64,000 nt of DNA from Comamonas sp. (lineage in GTDB: Bacteria > Pseudomonadota > Gammaproteobacteria > Burkholderiales > Burkholderiaceae_C): contig JADMKK010000004.1 of the NCBI GenBank assembly GCA_015478895.1, positions 21,875 through 85,874 of the forward strand. The letters are read 5' to 3'. A program made the position numbers and the translations under genes. Shown one piece after another: positions 37,149-45,811 of the stretch. Position 1 is the first letter of the stretch; each line of letters starts with the position of its first letter. The notes beneath the pieces were generated by a model, which searched no databases, was not told the DNA's origin, and saw only the letters and a program-made list of their open reading frames with translations.

Positions 37149-38069
37149 TTAAATCGTCTTGGCCAGCCATTCAGCAAACGCCTGGCACTCCCAGCGGTCC
37201 ATGGTGCCGGTGCGCCAGCACAGGTAGTGCGCGTTCGGGCTGGGCACCTCCAAGTCAAACAGGCGCACCAGCGTGCCATTGTCCAGCCACGGTGCGCCCA
37301 GCTTCAGGCGCACCGGGGCCACGCCCAAGCCGGCAGCGGCGGCATCGCACAACAGACCCACATCGTTGAACTGCGAGCCTTCGGTGGGCTCCGCCCAGTC
37401 CAGCCCTGCGGCCTGGAACCACGGGCGCCACGACTCCAGCGGGCTGCGCAGCAGTGGCAGCTCTTGCAGGTCTTCGGGTTTTTCGATGGGGCCGTGCAGG
37501 CGCAAAAAGGCGGGTGAAACCACGGGCGTGTACACATCGCGGGCAATCTCGCGGTGCTCGACATCGGCGTAGTGGCCCGCGCCGTAGCGCACCATCAAAT
37601 CAGCGTCTTCAGCCACCACGTCCAGCAGCGGAATCGCCACTTGCAGCGTCAGATCAATCTCGGGGTGGGCCTCGGTGAACTGTGCCAGGCGCGGGATCAG
37701 CATGCAGCGCGCAAACGTGGGCGTAACAGCAATTTTCAGGCGCACGCGGCCAGTGGCAACGGGGTGGTTGGGAAAGCACTGCAGCGCACCCAGGCCGTCA
37801 CGCACTTGCTGCAGGTAATTCTGGCCGTCGGTGGTGAGGGAGAAATCGGTGCGGCCAAACAGCTGGGTGCCCAAAACTTGCTCCAGCTGGCGCACACGGT
37901 GGCTGACGGCGCTGGGCGTCACGCTGAGCTCCTCGGCCGTGAGCGTCACGCTGCGCAGGCGCGCCAGTGCTTCAAAGGTCAGCAGGCATTGAATCGGCGG
38001 TATGCGCCGGGCCGAGCGGCTGTCAAAAAAACGGGTGGGGCGCTGGCCGTTGTTGCGTGGAGTGGACAT
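37149..38069 (-). CDS. LysR-family regulator, GcvA-like
   Basis: 306 residues. HTH at about residues 25-90 ('CLLTFEALARLRSVTLTAEE' and 'SHRVRQLEQVLGTQLFGR') and a periplasmic-binding-like effector domain ('LLDVVAEDADLMVRYGAGHY'). The N-terminal 25 residues are arginine-rich and may be a start artefact. Transcribed in the same direction as glcD, with a palindrome in front and behind. No target gene can be identified. Confidence 0.82.
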   Translation of the reverse strand: MSTPRNNGQRPTRFFDSRSARRIPPIQCLLTFEALARLRSVTLTAEELSVTPSAVSHRVRQLEQVLGTQLFGRTDFSLTTDGQNYLQQVRDGLGALQCFPNHPVATGRVRLKIAVTPTFARCMLIPRLAQFTEAHPEIDLTLQVAIPLLDVVAEDADLMVRYGAGHYADVEHREIARDVYTPVVSPAFLRLHGPIEKPEDLQELPLLRSPLESWRPWFQAAGLDWAEPTEGSQFNDVGLLCDAAAAGLGVAPVRLKLGAPWLDNGTLVRLFDLEVPSPNAHYLCWRTGTMDRWECQAFAEWLAKTI

Positions 38070-38095
38070 GGCTCAGTGTGGTGCTACAGATTTAA

Positions 38096-38173
38096 AAGCA
38101 ATAAGCCCTAGTGTTATATAGCTTTTACTATCAAAACATAGTGAAAGCAATACAACACGAGGGCCAGGTGCTT
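38096..38173. repeat. Dispersed intergenic palindrome, copy 7 (variant)
   Basis: GCCCTAGTGTT ... AACACGAGGGC outer arms and GCTTTTACTAT / ATAGTGAAAGC inner arms (loop CAAAAC). It lies between the LysR gene and purU; the arms differ most from the other copies. Confidence 0.55.
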
Positions 38174-38190
38174 TGTTTTTTGAGGGGTGC

Positions 38191-39039
38191 TTAGCGGAAC
38201 ACAACCGTCTTGTGACCATTCGGGATCACGCGACGTTCGCTGTGCCACTTCACAGCGCGTGCCAGAACCTGGCTTTCCGTGTCCTGACCGCGGGTGGTCA
38301 GGTCTTCCACGGTGTCGGTGTGGTCAGCGCGGGCCACGTCTTGTTCAATGATCGGGCCTTCATCCAGATCGGCGGTCACGTAGTGCGCGGTGGCTCCAAT
38401 CAGCTTCACACCGCGATCATGCGCCTGGTAGTAAGGCTTGGCACCTTTGAAGCTGGGCAGGAAGCTGTGGTGAATGTTGATGGCGCGTCCCGCCAGTTTT
38501 TGACACAAATCATTGGACAGCACTTGCATATAGCGCGCCAGCACCACGAGTTCGGCCCCTTCCGCCTCGATAATCTCCAATTGTTTCGCTTCGGCCTGTG
38601 CTTTGGTTGCGGCAGTGACCGGAATGTGGTGGAAGGGAATGTTGTGGCTGGCCGCGAGTTGGTAGAAATCACGGTGGTTGCTGATGATGGCCTTGATGTC
38701 GATGGGCAGCTGACCAGATTTCCAGCGGAACAATAAATCGTTCAGGCAGTGGCCTTGGCGGCTGACCATGAGGACCGTCTTCATGCGCTCTGCGTTGGAG
38801 TGCAGGCGCCATTTCATGTCATAGGTGTCGCCTAAAACAGCGCAGGCCTGTTTCAAAGTGTTAATTTCAGTGTTTTCACACTGAAACTGCACACGCATAA
38901 AAAACAGGCCAGTGGCGCTGTCATTGAACTGGGAGGCTTCTTCGATATTGGCGCCTTGCTCCAGCAAGAAACCAGAGACGGCATGCACCAGGCCACGGCG
39001 GTCTGGGCAAGATAGAGTAAGGATATAGGCTTGGGTCAT
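38191..39039 (-). CDS. purU: Formyltetrahydrofolate deformylase
   Basis: 282 residues from ATG 39039 ('TQAYILTLSCPDRRGL'). An N-terminal ACT domain (about residues 5-85) and a formyl-transferase domain with 'AINIHHSFLPSFKGAKPYYQ' and 'ATAHYVTADLDEGPIIEQDV' including the catalytic Asn, His and Asp. It hydrolyses 10-formyl-THF to formate and THF, giving formate for PurT or balancing one-carbon pools. It is divergent from the GGDEF-EAL gene. Confidence 0.95.
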   Translation of the reverse strand: MTQAYILTLSCPDRRGLVHAVSGFLLEQGANIEEASQFNDSATGLFFMRVQFQCENTEINTLKQACAVLGDTYDMKWRLHSNAERMKTVLMVSRQGHCLNDLLFRWKSGQLPIDIKAIISNHRDFYQLAASHNIPFHHIPVTAATKAQAEAKQLEIIEAEGAELVVLARYMQVLSNDLCQKLAGRAINIHHSFLPSFKGAKPYYQAHDRGVKLIGATAHYVTADLDEGPIIEQDVARADHTDTVEDLTTRGQDTESQVLARAVKWHSERRVIPNGHKTVVFR

Positions 39040-39091
39040 AGCGGCGCAATTGTCGCGCATGGCCAGGGTCTCAATGGGATTGAGGGAATAC

Positions 39092-41428
39092 ATGCAAAAC
39101 GACGGGGGCTCTGTCCCGCACCTGGCACCGTGGCGTGCGCTGGTGCTTTATTTGTGCGTCGGATTGCTCTGGTTTGGTGCCGGCGATGTCGTGCTGCCCT
39201 ACCTTGTGCAAGACCACGGCATCTACGTGCTGCTCCAGCGCTGGCAGGACTACGTATTTGTGCTGGGCTCGGGCTGCTATGCCGCCTGGCTGATGTACCG
39301 CATGCTGCTGGCCGAGCAACGCCGTGAACTGGCGCGCAAGGATTTGGCAGAGAGCGAGCAGCAATTGCGTCTGGCGCTGGACGGCAGTGGCAGTGGCATG
39401 TGGGACTGGAACATTGAAGACAAGCACTACACGTTCTCGCAGGGCATCGCCAGCCTGTTGCGCTATGCAGGCGAGGACTTCGCGCGCGATTTTCGCTTGA
39501 AGGCCCGCATTCATCCGGATGATCGAGAAATGGTGGCCGAAGCGTCCCGCACTTCGCTGCGTACCGGACAAGCTTATGTGGTGACTGCCCGCATCATGTG
39601 TTTTGACGGCGAATACCGCTGGTTTGAAGCGCGCGGCATGCGCCATTTGAATCGCGAAGGCGTGCCCGTGCGGTTTTCCGGCATCCTTACAGATAAAACC
39701 CAGCAGCGGCGCGAAGATGATCGCATGCGTCTGGCCGCCACCGTGGTGGACAACACCACCGAAGGCATTGTGGTGACCGATGCGCATGGCAGCATTTTGT
39801 CGACCAATGCAGCCTTTTCGCGCATGCTGGGTTATGGGCAAGAAGAGTTGCTGGGCCAGAACCCTTCGGTCTTCAAGTCCGGCCACCATGACAAAGCGTT
39901 TTATGACGCGATGTGGAGCACCATCCACCGCACAGGAAGCTGGCGTGGAGAGATCTGGAACAAGCGCAAAAACGGCGAAATTTTCCCTGAACGCATGTCG
40001 CTGAGTGCAGTGCAGGACAGCACTGGCAAAGCGACGCACTATGTGTGCATGTTCACAGATATTGCAGAGGAAAAGCGCCGCGAAGAGCAACTGCAATTCA
40101 TGGCGCACCGCGATATGCTGACCGGCCTGTCTAACCGCACATGGTTTGTGCAGGAGCTCACGCGCCAGGTTGAGCTGGCGCCTGTGCGCAACGAGCAGAT
40201 GGCGGTCATTCTGCTCAATCTGGACCGCTTCAAAGACGTCAATGACAGCTATGGTCATGCGGTGGGCGATGAAGTGCTCAAGCACATTGCCCGGCAGGTG
40301 CAGTTGGCCCTGCGGCCCGGCGATGTCATTGGCCGCATGGCAGGCGATGAAATCGTGGTGCTGGCGCGCAATCTGGCCAAGACAGAAGATGCCTCCGACA
40401 TTGCGGAGCGCCTGATTCATGCGGCGGCCCAGCCCTGGAAATCGCCCGACGGGTTTGCGGTGGTGGTCAGCGTCAGTGCCGGCATTTGCTGCTATCCGCT
40501 GCATGCCAGCAATGCCTCCAACCTGGTACAAGGGGCGCACGCTGCCGTGTATGGCGCCAAGCAGGGGCGCGGGGCGAGCAACCTCTGGTGTTTCTTTAAT
40601 GAGGACATGACGCTGGCAGCGCGCGAACGTATTGCGCTGGAGGCGCGCCTGCGGCATGCCTTTGCGCAAGAGCACTTGCGCTTGTACTACCAGCCGCAAA
40701 TTGACATTGCCACCGGCAACATCGTGGGCTGCGAAGCATTGATGCGCTGGTTTGACCCTGTCGAAGGCATGATTTCACCAGCGCGTTTTATTCCTGTGGC
40801 AGAGAGCACGGGCCTGATTGGCCCTTTGGGTGAATGGGTGCTGCACGAAGCTTGCCAGCAGGCACAGCAATGGTCGGGCCAAGGCTTGCCGGAGATCTCG
40901 ATGGCCGTGAATATTTCGCTGCACCAGTTCTTGCTGACAGACATTGTCGAATGCACCAAAAAGGCATTAGCAACCTCGGGCCTGCCGGCGCGCCGTCTGG
41001 AAGTGGAAATCACTGAAAGCGCTTTGGCCGAGCGCCCCGATGAGGCGCTGATCGTGCTGCGCAAGCTCAAAGCCATGGGGCTGCGTTTGGCGATTGATGA
41101 TTTCGGAACGGGTTACTCGTCGCTGGCGCACCTCAAGCGCTTTCCGATTGACGTGCTCAAAATCGACCAGGGCTTTATCCGCGACATTCCACAAAGCGCC
41201 GACGACATGGCGATTAGCCGTGCGGTAATCGCCATGGGGCAGAGTATGGGCCTGGAAGTGCTGGCCGAAGGGGTAGAAACCGCTGCGCAGTTGGAGTTTT
41301 TGCGCCAGCACGGCTGTAATTTCTACCAAGGCTATTTTTGCAGCAAGCCTGTGCCAGCCAATGAATTTGCCGCGCTGTTGCAAGCCGACCAATTGCGCTT
41401 GCAGGCCTCCTCGCCATCGCACCCGTAA
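39092..41428 (+). CDS. PAS-GGDEF-EAL cyclic-di-GMP signalling protein
   Basis: 778 residues from ATG 39092 with GAGGG at 6 nt. Two N-terminal hydrophobic segments ('ALVLYLCVGLLWFGAGDVVL' and 'VFVLGSGCYAAWLMYRML'), then two PAS domains with PAC segments (about 95-210 and 225-345), a GGDEF domain near 350-510 and an EAL domain near 520-775. The GGDEF motif is degenerate: 'RMAGDEIVV'. The EAL motif is intact ('GCEALMRWF', 'DDFGTGYSSLAHLKRFPID', 'LAEGVETAAQLEF'), so it is probably a c-di-GMP phosphodiesterase with a regulatory GGDEF domain. Confidence 0.9.
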   Translation: MQNDGGSVPHLAPWRALVLYLCVGLLWFGAGDVVLPYLVQDHGIYVLLQRWQDYVFVLGSGCYAAWLMYRMLLAEQRRELARKDLAESEQQLRLALDGSGSGMWDWNIEDKHYTFSQGIASLLRYAGEDFARDFRLKARIHPDDREMVAEASRTSLRTGQAYVVTARIMCFDGEYRWFEARGMRHLNREGVPVRFSGILTDKTQQRREDDRMRLAATVVDNTTEGIVVTDAHGSILSTNAAFSRMLGYGQEELLGQNPSVFKSGHHDKAFYDAMWSTIHRTGSWRGEIWNKRKNGEIFPERMSLSAVQDSTGKATHYVCMFTDIAEEKRREEQLQFMAHRDMLTGLSNRTWFVQELTRQVELAPVRNEQMAVILLNLDRFKDVNDSYGHAVGDEVLKHIARQVQLALRPGDVIGRMAGDEIVVLARNLAKTEDASDIAERLIHAAAQPWKSPDGFAVVVSVSAGICCYPLHASNASNLVQGAHAAVYGAKQGRGASNLWCFFNEDMTLAARERIALEARLRHAFAQEHLRLYYQPQIDIATGNIVGCEALMRWFDPVEGMISPARFIPVAESTGLIGPLGEWVLHEACQQAQQWSGQGLPEISMAVNISLHQFLLTDIVECTKKALATSGLPARRLEVEITESALAERPDEALIVLRKLKAMGLRLAIDDFGTGYSSLAHLKRFPIDVLKIDQGFIRDIPQSADDMAISRAVIAMGQSMGLEVLAEGVETAAQLEFLRQHGCNFYQGYFCSKPVPANEFAALLQADQLRLQASSPSHP

Positions 41429-41487
41429 GACGTGTATGCAGGAAAACCGCTAAGGCGCGCTACGGCAGCTCTAGCGTGTTCTCCAGA

Positions 41488-41784
41488 TCAGTGAATCAGC
41501 ACGGGGTTCTGGGCCAACTGGGCATAGGACTCCAGCGTTGCTTCCACTTCTTCTTCGCTAGGAGATTCCTGCTGCCAGGCATGAATGTGCTGCTGAAAAA
41601 GCTCCGCCCAGGATCCGTCCAGGTACACCTCTTTGCCGGTGCGTTTGTCCACAATTTCAAAGCCGTGGCGTGGCAGTGCGGGGGCGGTGGTTTCGCCATC
41701 TGCCAAGGTGATGTCCGATGGCAGTCCCAAGTTCGCTTGGATATGGAGCACCACGAAGGACTCAGAGTCATAAAGCATTTGCAT
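41488..41784 (-). CDS. DUF3567 family protein
   Basis: 98 residues from ATG 41784 behind GAGGAGG. It starts 'MQMLYDSESFVVLHI' and includes 'GFEIVDKRTGKEVYLDGSWA', which is the DUF3567 pattern restricted to Burkholderiales. Function is unknown. The preceding frame to 41850 is not part of it. Confidence 0.8.
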   Translation of the reverse strand: MQMLYDSESFVVLHIQANLGLPSDITLADGETTAPALPRHGFEIVDKRTGKEVYLDGSWAELFQQHIHAWQQESPSEEEVEATLESYAQLAQNPVLIH

Positions 41785-41911
41785 GGTGGCCTCCTCAACG
41801 CATACAGATGGGGCTGCAGCAGTCAATTTGCAAGGTGCGCGAAGCTGCACACCCTGTAATTCAGTATTCCATGGAAGAAAGAGCCTGGGACGGCCAATCC
41901 GTCAGCAGGGG

Positions 41912-42736
41912 CTAAGGTTTGCTGTGGGACTTGAGCTTCAGGTCCAGCTCATCACGGCCCCCGTCTTCCAGCATGCGGATACGCACGGGCAGGTATTGCA
42001 AGCTGGGAGCCAGCCACAAGGCGGCCTGCAAGCCATCTTCCAGACCGCTTTCTGACTGGTGCTCCAGTTTGAGGGCAGACAGCTTGCCTGCAGGCAACTG
42101 CAGTGTCTCTGTGCCCCGTACCGTAAAAGTCCAGGGAGCCACCCGATTGCTGCTGGCAGCCTGCACCATGATTTGTGTCCCTGGAGGGTAGCGATGGGGC
42201 GCTGCAGCGATCATGCCGGCCACTTGAAAGAACACACTCATGCGGTCTTGCGTGCCGCTGACCCAGGTGGCAGGTTCACTGCCGCGGCTAAAACGAATGC
42301 TGCCTGCGCTGGCGTCGAACGTGGTGCTGTATTCCTTGCGGCCACGATCCATGAAAATCTCCGGCAGCAAACCCTGCGGGCCGATGCTTCCCGTGCTGGA
42401 CTGGCGGCGCACGCCCACCAGTGGCACCTGCAGCTCTTGCGAGGCTTCATAGCGGTTGCCGCTGGGCAACCAGTCAAGTTGCGCCTTGGTTTTGTAGGGG
42501 AAGCTTTTGATCTTGCCCTGTACGTCAAACTGCAAACGCGCAGCACCCGGGGCGCGCCAGGTGAGGGTGTTGGCGGCAATGGCTTTTTGCTGGGCGCTCG
42601 TCACCTGAATGGGGGCTGCCTTGGGCTGTGCGTGGACAAGTCCAGCCGAGGCAAGGCCGAAGCCAGCTGCAGCAATCAGAAGGCAGGTGGACCAAGTGCG
42701 AGACAGGGCAAGGCCAGTTTTGGAGCGCAGTGTCAT
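41912..42736 (-). CDS. DUF3108 domain protein, exported
   Basis: 274 residues from ATG 42736. Signal peptide at about residues 1-37, ending 'GLVHA'. A DUF3108 beta-sandwich follows: 'RLQFDVQGKIKSFPYKTKA', 'RKEYSTTFDASAGSIRFSR' and 'ETLQLPAGKLSALKLEHQSE'. It is probably a periplasmic lipid- or envelope-related protein, as in other members; no function is established. Divergent from the FAA-like gene. Confidence 0.8.
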   Translation of the reverse strand: MTLRSKTGLALSRTWSTCLLIAAAGFGLASAGLVHAQPKAAPIQVTSAQQKAIAANTLTWRAPGAARLQFDVQGKIKSFPYKTKAQLDWLPSGNRYEASQELQVPLVGVRRQSSTGSIGPQGLLPEIFMDRGRKEYSTTFDASAGSIRFSRGSEPATWVSGTQDRMSVFFQVAGMIAAAPHRYPPGTQIMVQAASSNRVAPWTFTVRGTETLQLPAGKLSALKLEHQSESGLEDGLQAALWLAPSLQYLPVRIRMLEDGGRDELDLKLKSHSKP

Positions 42737-42864
42737 AGGCGAACCGTAGAATTTGTGGCACACACCGTGCGCGGCGATAGCTGACGCACTTCGGAATTTC
42801 CCATTCTGGCAGTAGCGCTGTGACGGCGCTGCTGTATGGCCTTAGGGCCCACATTGCATTGCTC

Positions 42865-43872
42865 ATGAAACTTGCTACTTACAAAGACGGTTCGCGCGAC
42901 GGCCAGTTGATCGTGGTCTCACGCGATTTGCGCCTGGCGCACTACGCAACGGGCATTGCCTCGCGCCTGCAGCAAGTATTGGACGACTGGGGCTTTCTGG
43001 CCCCGCAGTTGCAGGACTTGTACCACCTGCTCAACACAGGGCGCGCTGCGCACGCGTTTGCGTTCGATCCCATGCAGTGCATGGCTCCGCTGCCGCGCGC
43101 TTTTCAGTGGGCACAAGGGCAGGCGTATCTGTCCCATCTCGCACTGACCCAGCCACAGGCCGAAGCCAGCCGCACCGAACCCATGTTGCGCCAAGGCGCG
43201 GGCGACAGTTTTGCGGGGGCATGTGACGAAGTCGTCGTGCCCAGCGCGGCCATGGGGATGGACTTTGTGGCAGGCTGGGCCGCCATCACTGGCGATGTGC
43301 CAATGGGCAGCTCGGCCGAGCAGGCGCAGCACAGCGTTCGGCTGCTCATGCTCAGCCACACCATTGCATTGCGCAACTTGCCCGACCCTGCCAGCCATGT
43401 GCAAAGTTACCCGGCCACAGCATTTAGCCCGGTGGCCGTGACGGTCGATGAACTGGGCGACGCCTGGAAGGCCGGCCGTCTGCACTTGCCGCTGCACACC
43501 AGCTGCAATGGCCGCAAAGTAGGCCTGTGTGAAGCGGGGGAGGGCATGGATTTTTCGATGGGGCAACTCATTGCCCACCTGTGCAAAACGCGCTCGCTGG
43601 CTGCGGGCTGTGTGGTGGGCAGCGGCGCCGTCAGCAACGCGGGCACGCCGACAGGCCGCGGCAAAGACAAACGCATGGAGTGGCCCCGGGGCTGTCACAG
43701 CATGGCTGAAAAGCGTGCCATGGAAGTCTTGCAAAACGACGCGCCCAGCACCCCCTACTTACAGTTTGGCGACAGCGTGCGCAGTGAGATGAAAGGCAAG
43801 GACGGGCAAAGCATTTTCGGGGCGCTGGATCAAACGATGGTGTCTCCGCAAGGAGAAGGTAGTGCGCAATAA
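42865..43872 (+). CDS. Fumarylacetoacetate hydrolase family protein, active-site-degenerate
   Basis: 335 residues from ATG 42865 ('KLATYKDGSRDGQLIVVSRD'). The fold is FAA-hydrolase: 'QGAGDSFAGACDEVVVP', 'PATAFSPVAVTVDELGDAW', 'SMGQLIAHLCKTRSLAAGCV' and 'GSGAVSNAGTPTGRGKD'. By my alignment the metal ligands and catalytic lysine are lost: the usual Glu-x-Glu (as in DFEAEVAVVTGDV) reads DFVAGWAAITGDV, the Asn-Asp of 'NDVSLRN' reads 'HTIALRN', and the Lys of 'QSKPATAF' is Tyr ('QSYPATAF'). It may be a non-hydrolytic paralogue. No tyrosine-catabolism genes are nearby. Confidence 0.78.
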   Translation: MKLATYKDGSRDGQLIVVSRDLRLAHYATGIASRLQQVLDDWGFLAPQLQDLYHLLNTGRAAHAFAFDPMQCMAPLPRAFQWAQGQAYLSHLALTQPQAEASRTEPMLRQGAGDSFAGACDEVVVPSAAMGMDFVAGWAAITGDVPMGSSAEQAQHSVRLLMLSHTIALRNLPDPASHVQSYPATAFSPVAVTVDELGDAWKAGRLHLPLHTSCNGRKVGLCEAGEGMDFSMGQLIAHLCKTRSLAAGCVVGSGAVSNAGTPTGRGKDKRMEWPRGCHSMAEKRAMEVLQNDAPSTPYLQFGDSVRSEMKGKDGQSIFGALDQTMVSPQGEGSAQ

Positions 43873-43889
43873 ATTTGAATAAAAATTTT

Positions 43890-43941
43890 TAATGAAATAG
43901 GGCTCTAGCCCTTGCCTGGCAAGGGCATATAGCTATATTTA
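43890..43941. repeat. Dispersed intergenic palindrome, copy 8 (short form)
   Basis: AAATAGGGCTCTAGCCCTTGcctggCAAGGGCATATAGCTATATTT, between convergent FAA-like and ABC1-kinase genes. Confidence 0.7.
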
Positions 43942-43954
43942 TTAATTGAATGAC

Positions 43955-45649
43955 CTAATCCAGGGCCCTTTGCCTGCGCATGGTGAGTACCAGCACGGCC
44001 AGGCTCGTCACCGCCCCCAGGCCACCCAGCACGTGAAACACGGGAATGCCCAGCACGCGGATATCCCAGGCCAGCAAAGTGGGGCCAATACCCAGAATAA
44101 AAGCGCCGGCCACCACTGCCAAAGACAGGCGTGTGGCCGCACGCTCCAGTGCGCCAGAGATGCGATAGAGCTGGGGCACATGCATGTCGACCCCCACGCG
44201 GCCCTGTTTGAGGCGGTACATCAGCAGGCGCAGCGTTTTCGGTGCGTCGGCCGTCATCTCATACATCTGCAGCATGGCTGCACGTTTTTCACGCAGCACG
44301 CGACGCGGTGAAAAGCGTGCGCGCATTTGCTCTTGTACCAGGGGCTGCGCGGTGGTGATGACGTCAAAGTCGGGGTCGAGCTGCAGCAGCACCCGGTCGG
44401 CCGTGACCAGGGCTTTGAACAGCAGTGCCATGTCGGCGGGCATGGCAATTTGCGCCTCGCGCGCCAAGTTCATGAACTCGGTGATGGAGTCACCGAGCTT
44501 GAGGGGCCCGTTGTCGCGCCGGGCCACGTAGCGCTCTACGGCCGATTCCATGAGCGCGATGGCTACGCGCGTATCGCCGCTCCACTCCAGCATCACCATG
44601 ACCAAGCCGTCGGCATCGCCCTCCACTATGGCGCGCAGCAGCATCAGAAACTGATCGCGCCGGTGCGGTGAAAGGTGGCCGACCAGCCCAAAGTCCAGGA
44701 AGCCAACGCGGTTGCCTTGCATGGCAAACACATTGCCCGGGTGGGGATCGGCGTGGAACAGTCCGTCGCGCAGCATCATGTGCAAAAACGCCTGCGCACC
44801 ACGGCGCGCCAGCAGGGGGCCGTTCAGGCGCGGATCACTGGTGGCCATGTTGGCGGGCACGCCATCGAGCCAGTCTTGCACCAGCAATTCAGGGGTGCTC
44901 AAGGCCCATTCAATGCGCGGGATGGCGATCTCGGGCTGCTGCGCAAAAGCATCGGCCATCAACTCGTTGTTGCGGCCTTCGATGGTGAAGTCCAGCTCTT
45001 CCTGCAAAGCATCGCTGACTTGCCGGGCCACATCCAGCGGGCGGTAGCGCTCCAGTTGCGGAAAGCGCTCCTCGGCCATGGCCGCCACGTGCTTGAGCAA
45101 GCGGACATCGGCCTCCAGCCCCGCGCGAATGTCGGGGCGCTGTACTTTGACCACCACTTCGCGCAGCGAACCATCGGGCCGTCGCAGCTGCGCGCGGTAG
45201 ACCTGCGCGATGGAAGCGGCAGCCAGCGGTATGGCGTCAAAACGCGTAAAGGCCTGGGCAATCGGCATGCCCAGCTGCGCCTCAATGTGCGGCTGCATCA
45301 GCTCCCACGGCAGGGGTGTAGCCTGGTTGTGCAGCTGCTCCAGCGCTTGCGTCCACTCTCTGGGCAGCAGGTCGGAGCGCGTGGCCAGAATCTGCCCCAG
45401 TTTGACGAAGGTGGGCCCCAGCGACTCAATCGCCATGCGCACGCGCTGGGGGCGGCTGATCTGGGCAATCGGGTGGTCTGCGCGCCGATTGGCAGCGCGC
45501 GTTTGCTTGGTCGTGCGCCATTGTGCCCAGCCTGACAGGCCCAGACTTTGCACCACATCCGACAAGCCGAAGCGCAGCAAAGTCCCGACGATTTCTTGCA
45601 AACGGGCGCGATCTCGAACCGCAACGACGGCGGTGTGCAGCATGGCCAT
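43955..45649 (-). CDS. ubiB: ABC1/UbiB family protein kinase-like
   Basis: 564 residues from ATG 45649 behind GGAGGAG at 5 nt. ADCK/UbiB hallmarks: KxGQ motif in 'FVKLGQILATRSDLLP', Ala-rich loop 'IPLAAASIAQVYRAQL', 'LFHADPHPGNVFAM' and 'VGFLDFGLVGHLS'. Two C-terminal hydrophobic segments ('LAVVAGAFILGIGPTLLAW', 'FHVLGGLGAVTSLAVLVL') anchor it to the membrane. UbiB helps hydroxylation steps of ubiquinone synthesis. It could be a second ABC1 protein, since ubiE, ubiJ and tatA are not adjacent here. Confidence 0.75.
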   Translation of the reverse strand: MAMLHTAVVAVRDRARLQEIVGTLLRFGLSDVVQSLGLSGWAQWRTTKQTRAANRRADHPIAQISRPQRVRMAIESLGPTFVKLGQILATRSDLLPREWTQALEQLHNQATPLPWELMQPHIEAQLGMPIAQAFTRFDAIPLAAASIAQVYRAQLRRPDGSLREVVVKVQRPDIRAGLEADVRLLKHVAAMAEERFPQLERYRPLDVARQVSDALQEELDFTIEGRNNELMADAFAQQPEIAIPRIEWALSTPELLVQDWLDGVPANMATSDPRLNGPLLARRGAQAFLHMMLRDGLFHADPHPGNVFAMQGNRVGFLDFGLVGHLSPHRRDQFLMLLRAIVEGDADGLVMVMLEWSGDTRVAIALMESAVERYVARRDNGPLKLGDSITEFMNLAREAQIAMPADMALLFKALVTADRVLLQLDPDFDVITTAQPLVQEQMRARFSPRRVLREKRAAMLQMYEMTADAPKTLRLLMYRLKQGRVGVDMHVPQLYRISGALERAATRLSLAVVAGAFILGIGPTLLAWDIRVLGIPVFHVLGGLGAVTSLAVLVLTMRRQRALD

Positions 45650-45722
45650 GACATCTCCTCCAATCGGTGCCAAGCATAAAGCTTGGGCCTGCTGGCCCAG
45701 GTCAGCCAATGGCTTTTCAGCA

Positions 45723-45809
45723 ATGAGAGCAGCTGGCCCTTGTTCTTCAATACTTTGCGATTGTTTTGTTTAGGAAATCCAGCAAAGACGAGGGCAAGCT
45801 GCTATCAAA
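45723..45809. repeat. Dispersed intergenic palindrome, copy 9 (long form)
   Basis: Left AATGAGAGCAGCTGGCCCTTG; right GAGGGCAAGCTGCTATCAAA; inner CTTTGC / GCAAAG. It is between ubiB and the MDR oxidoreductase, both on the minus strand. Confidence 0.75.
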
Positions 45810-45811
45810 GC

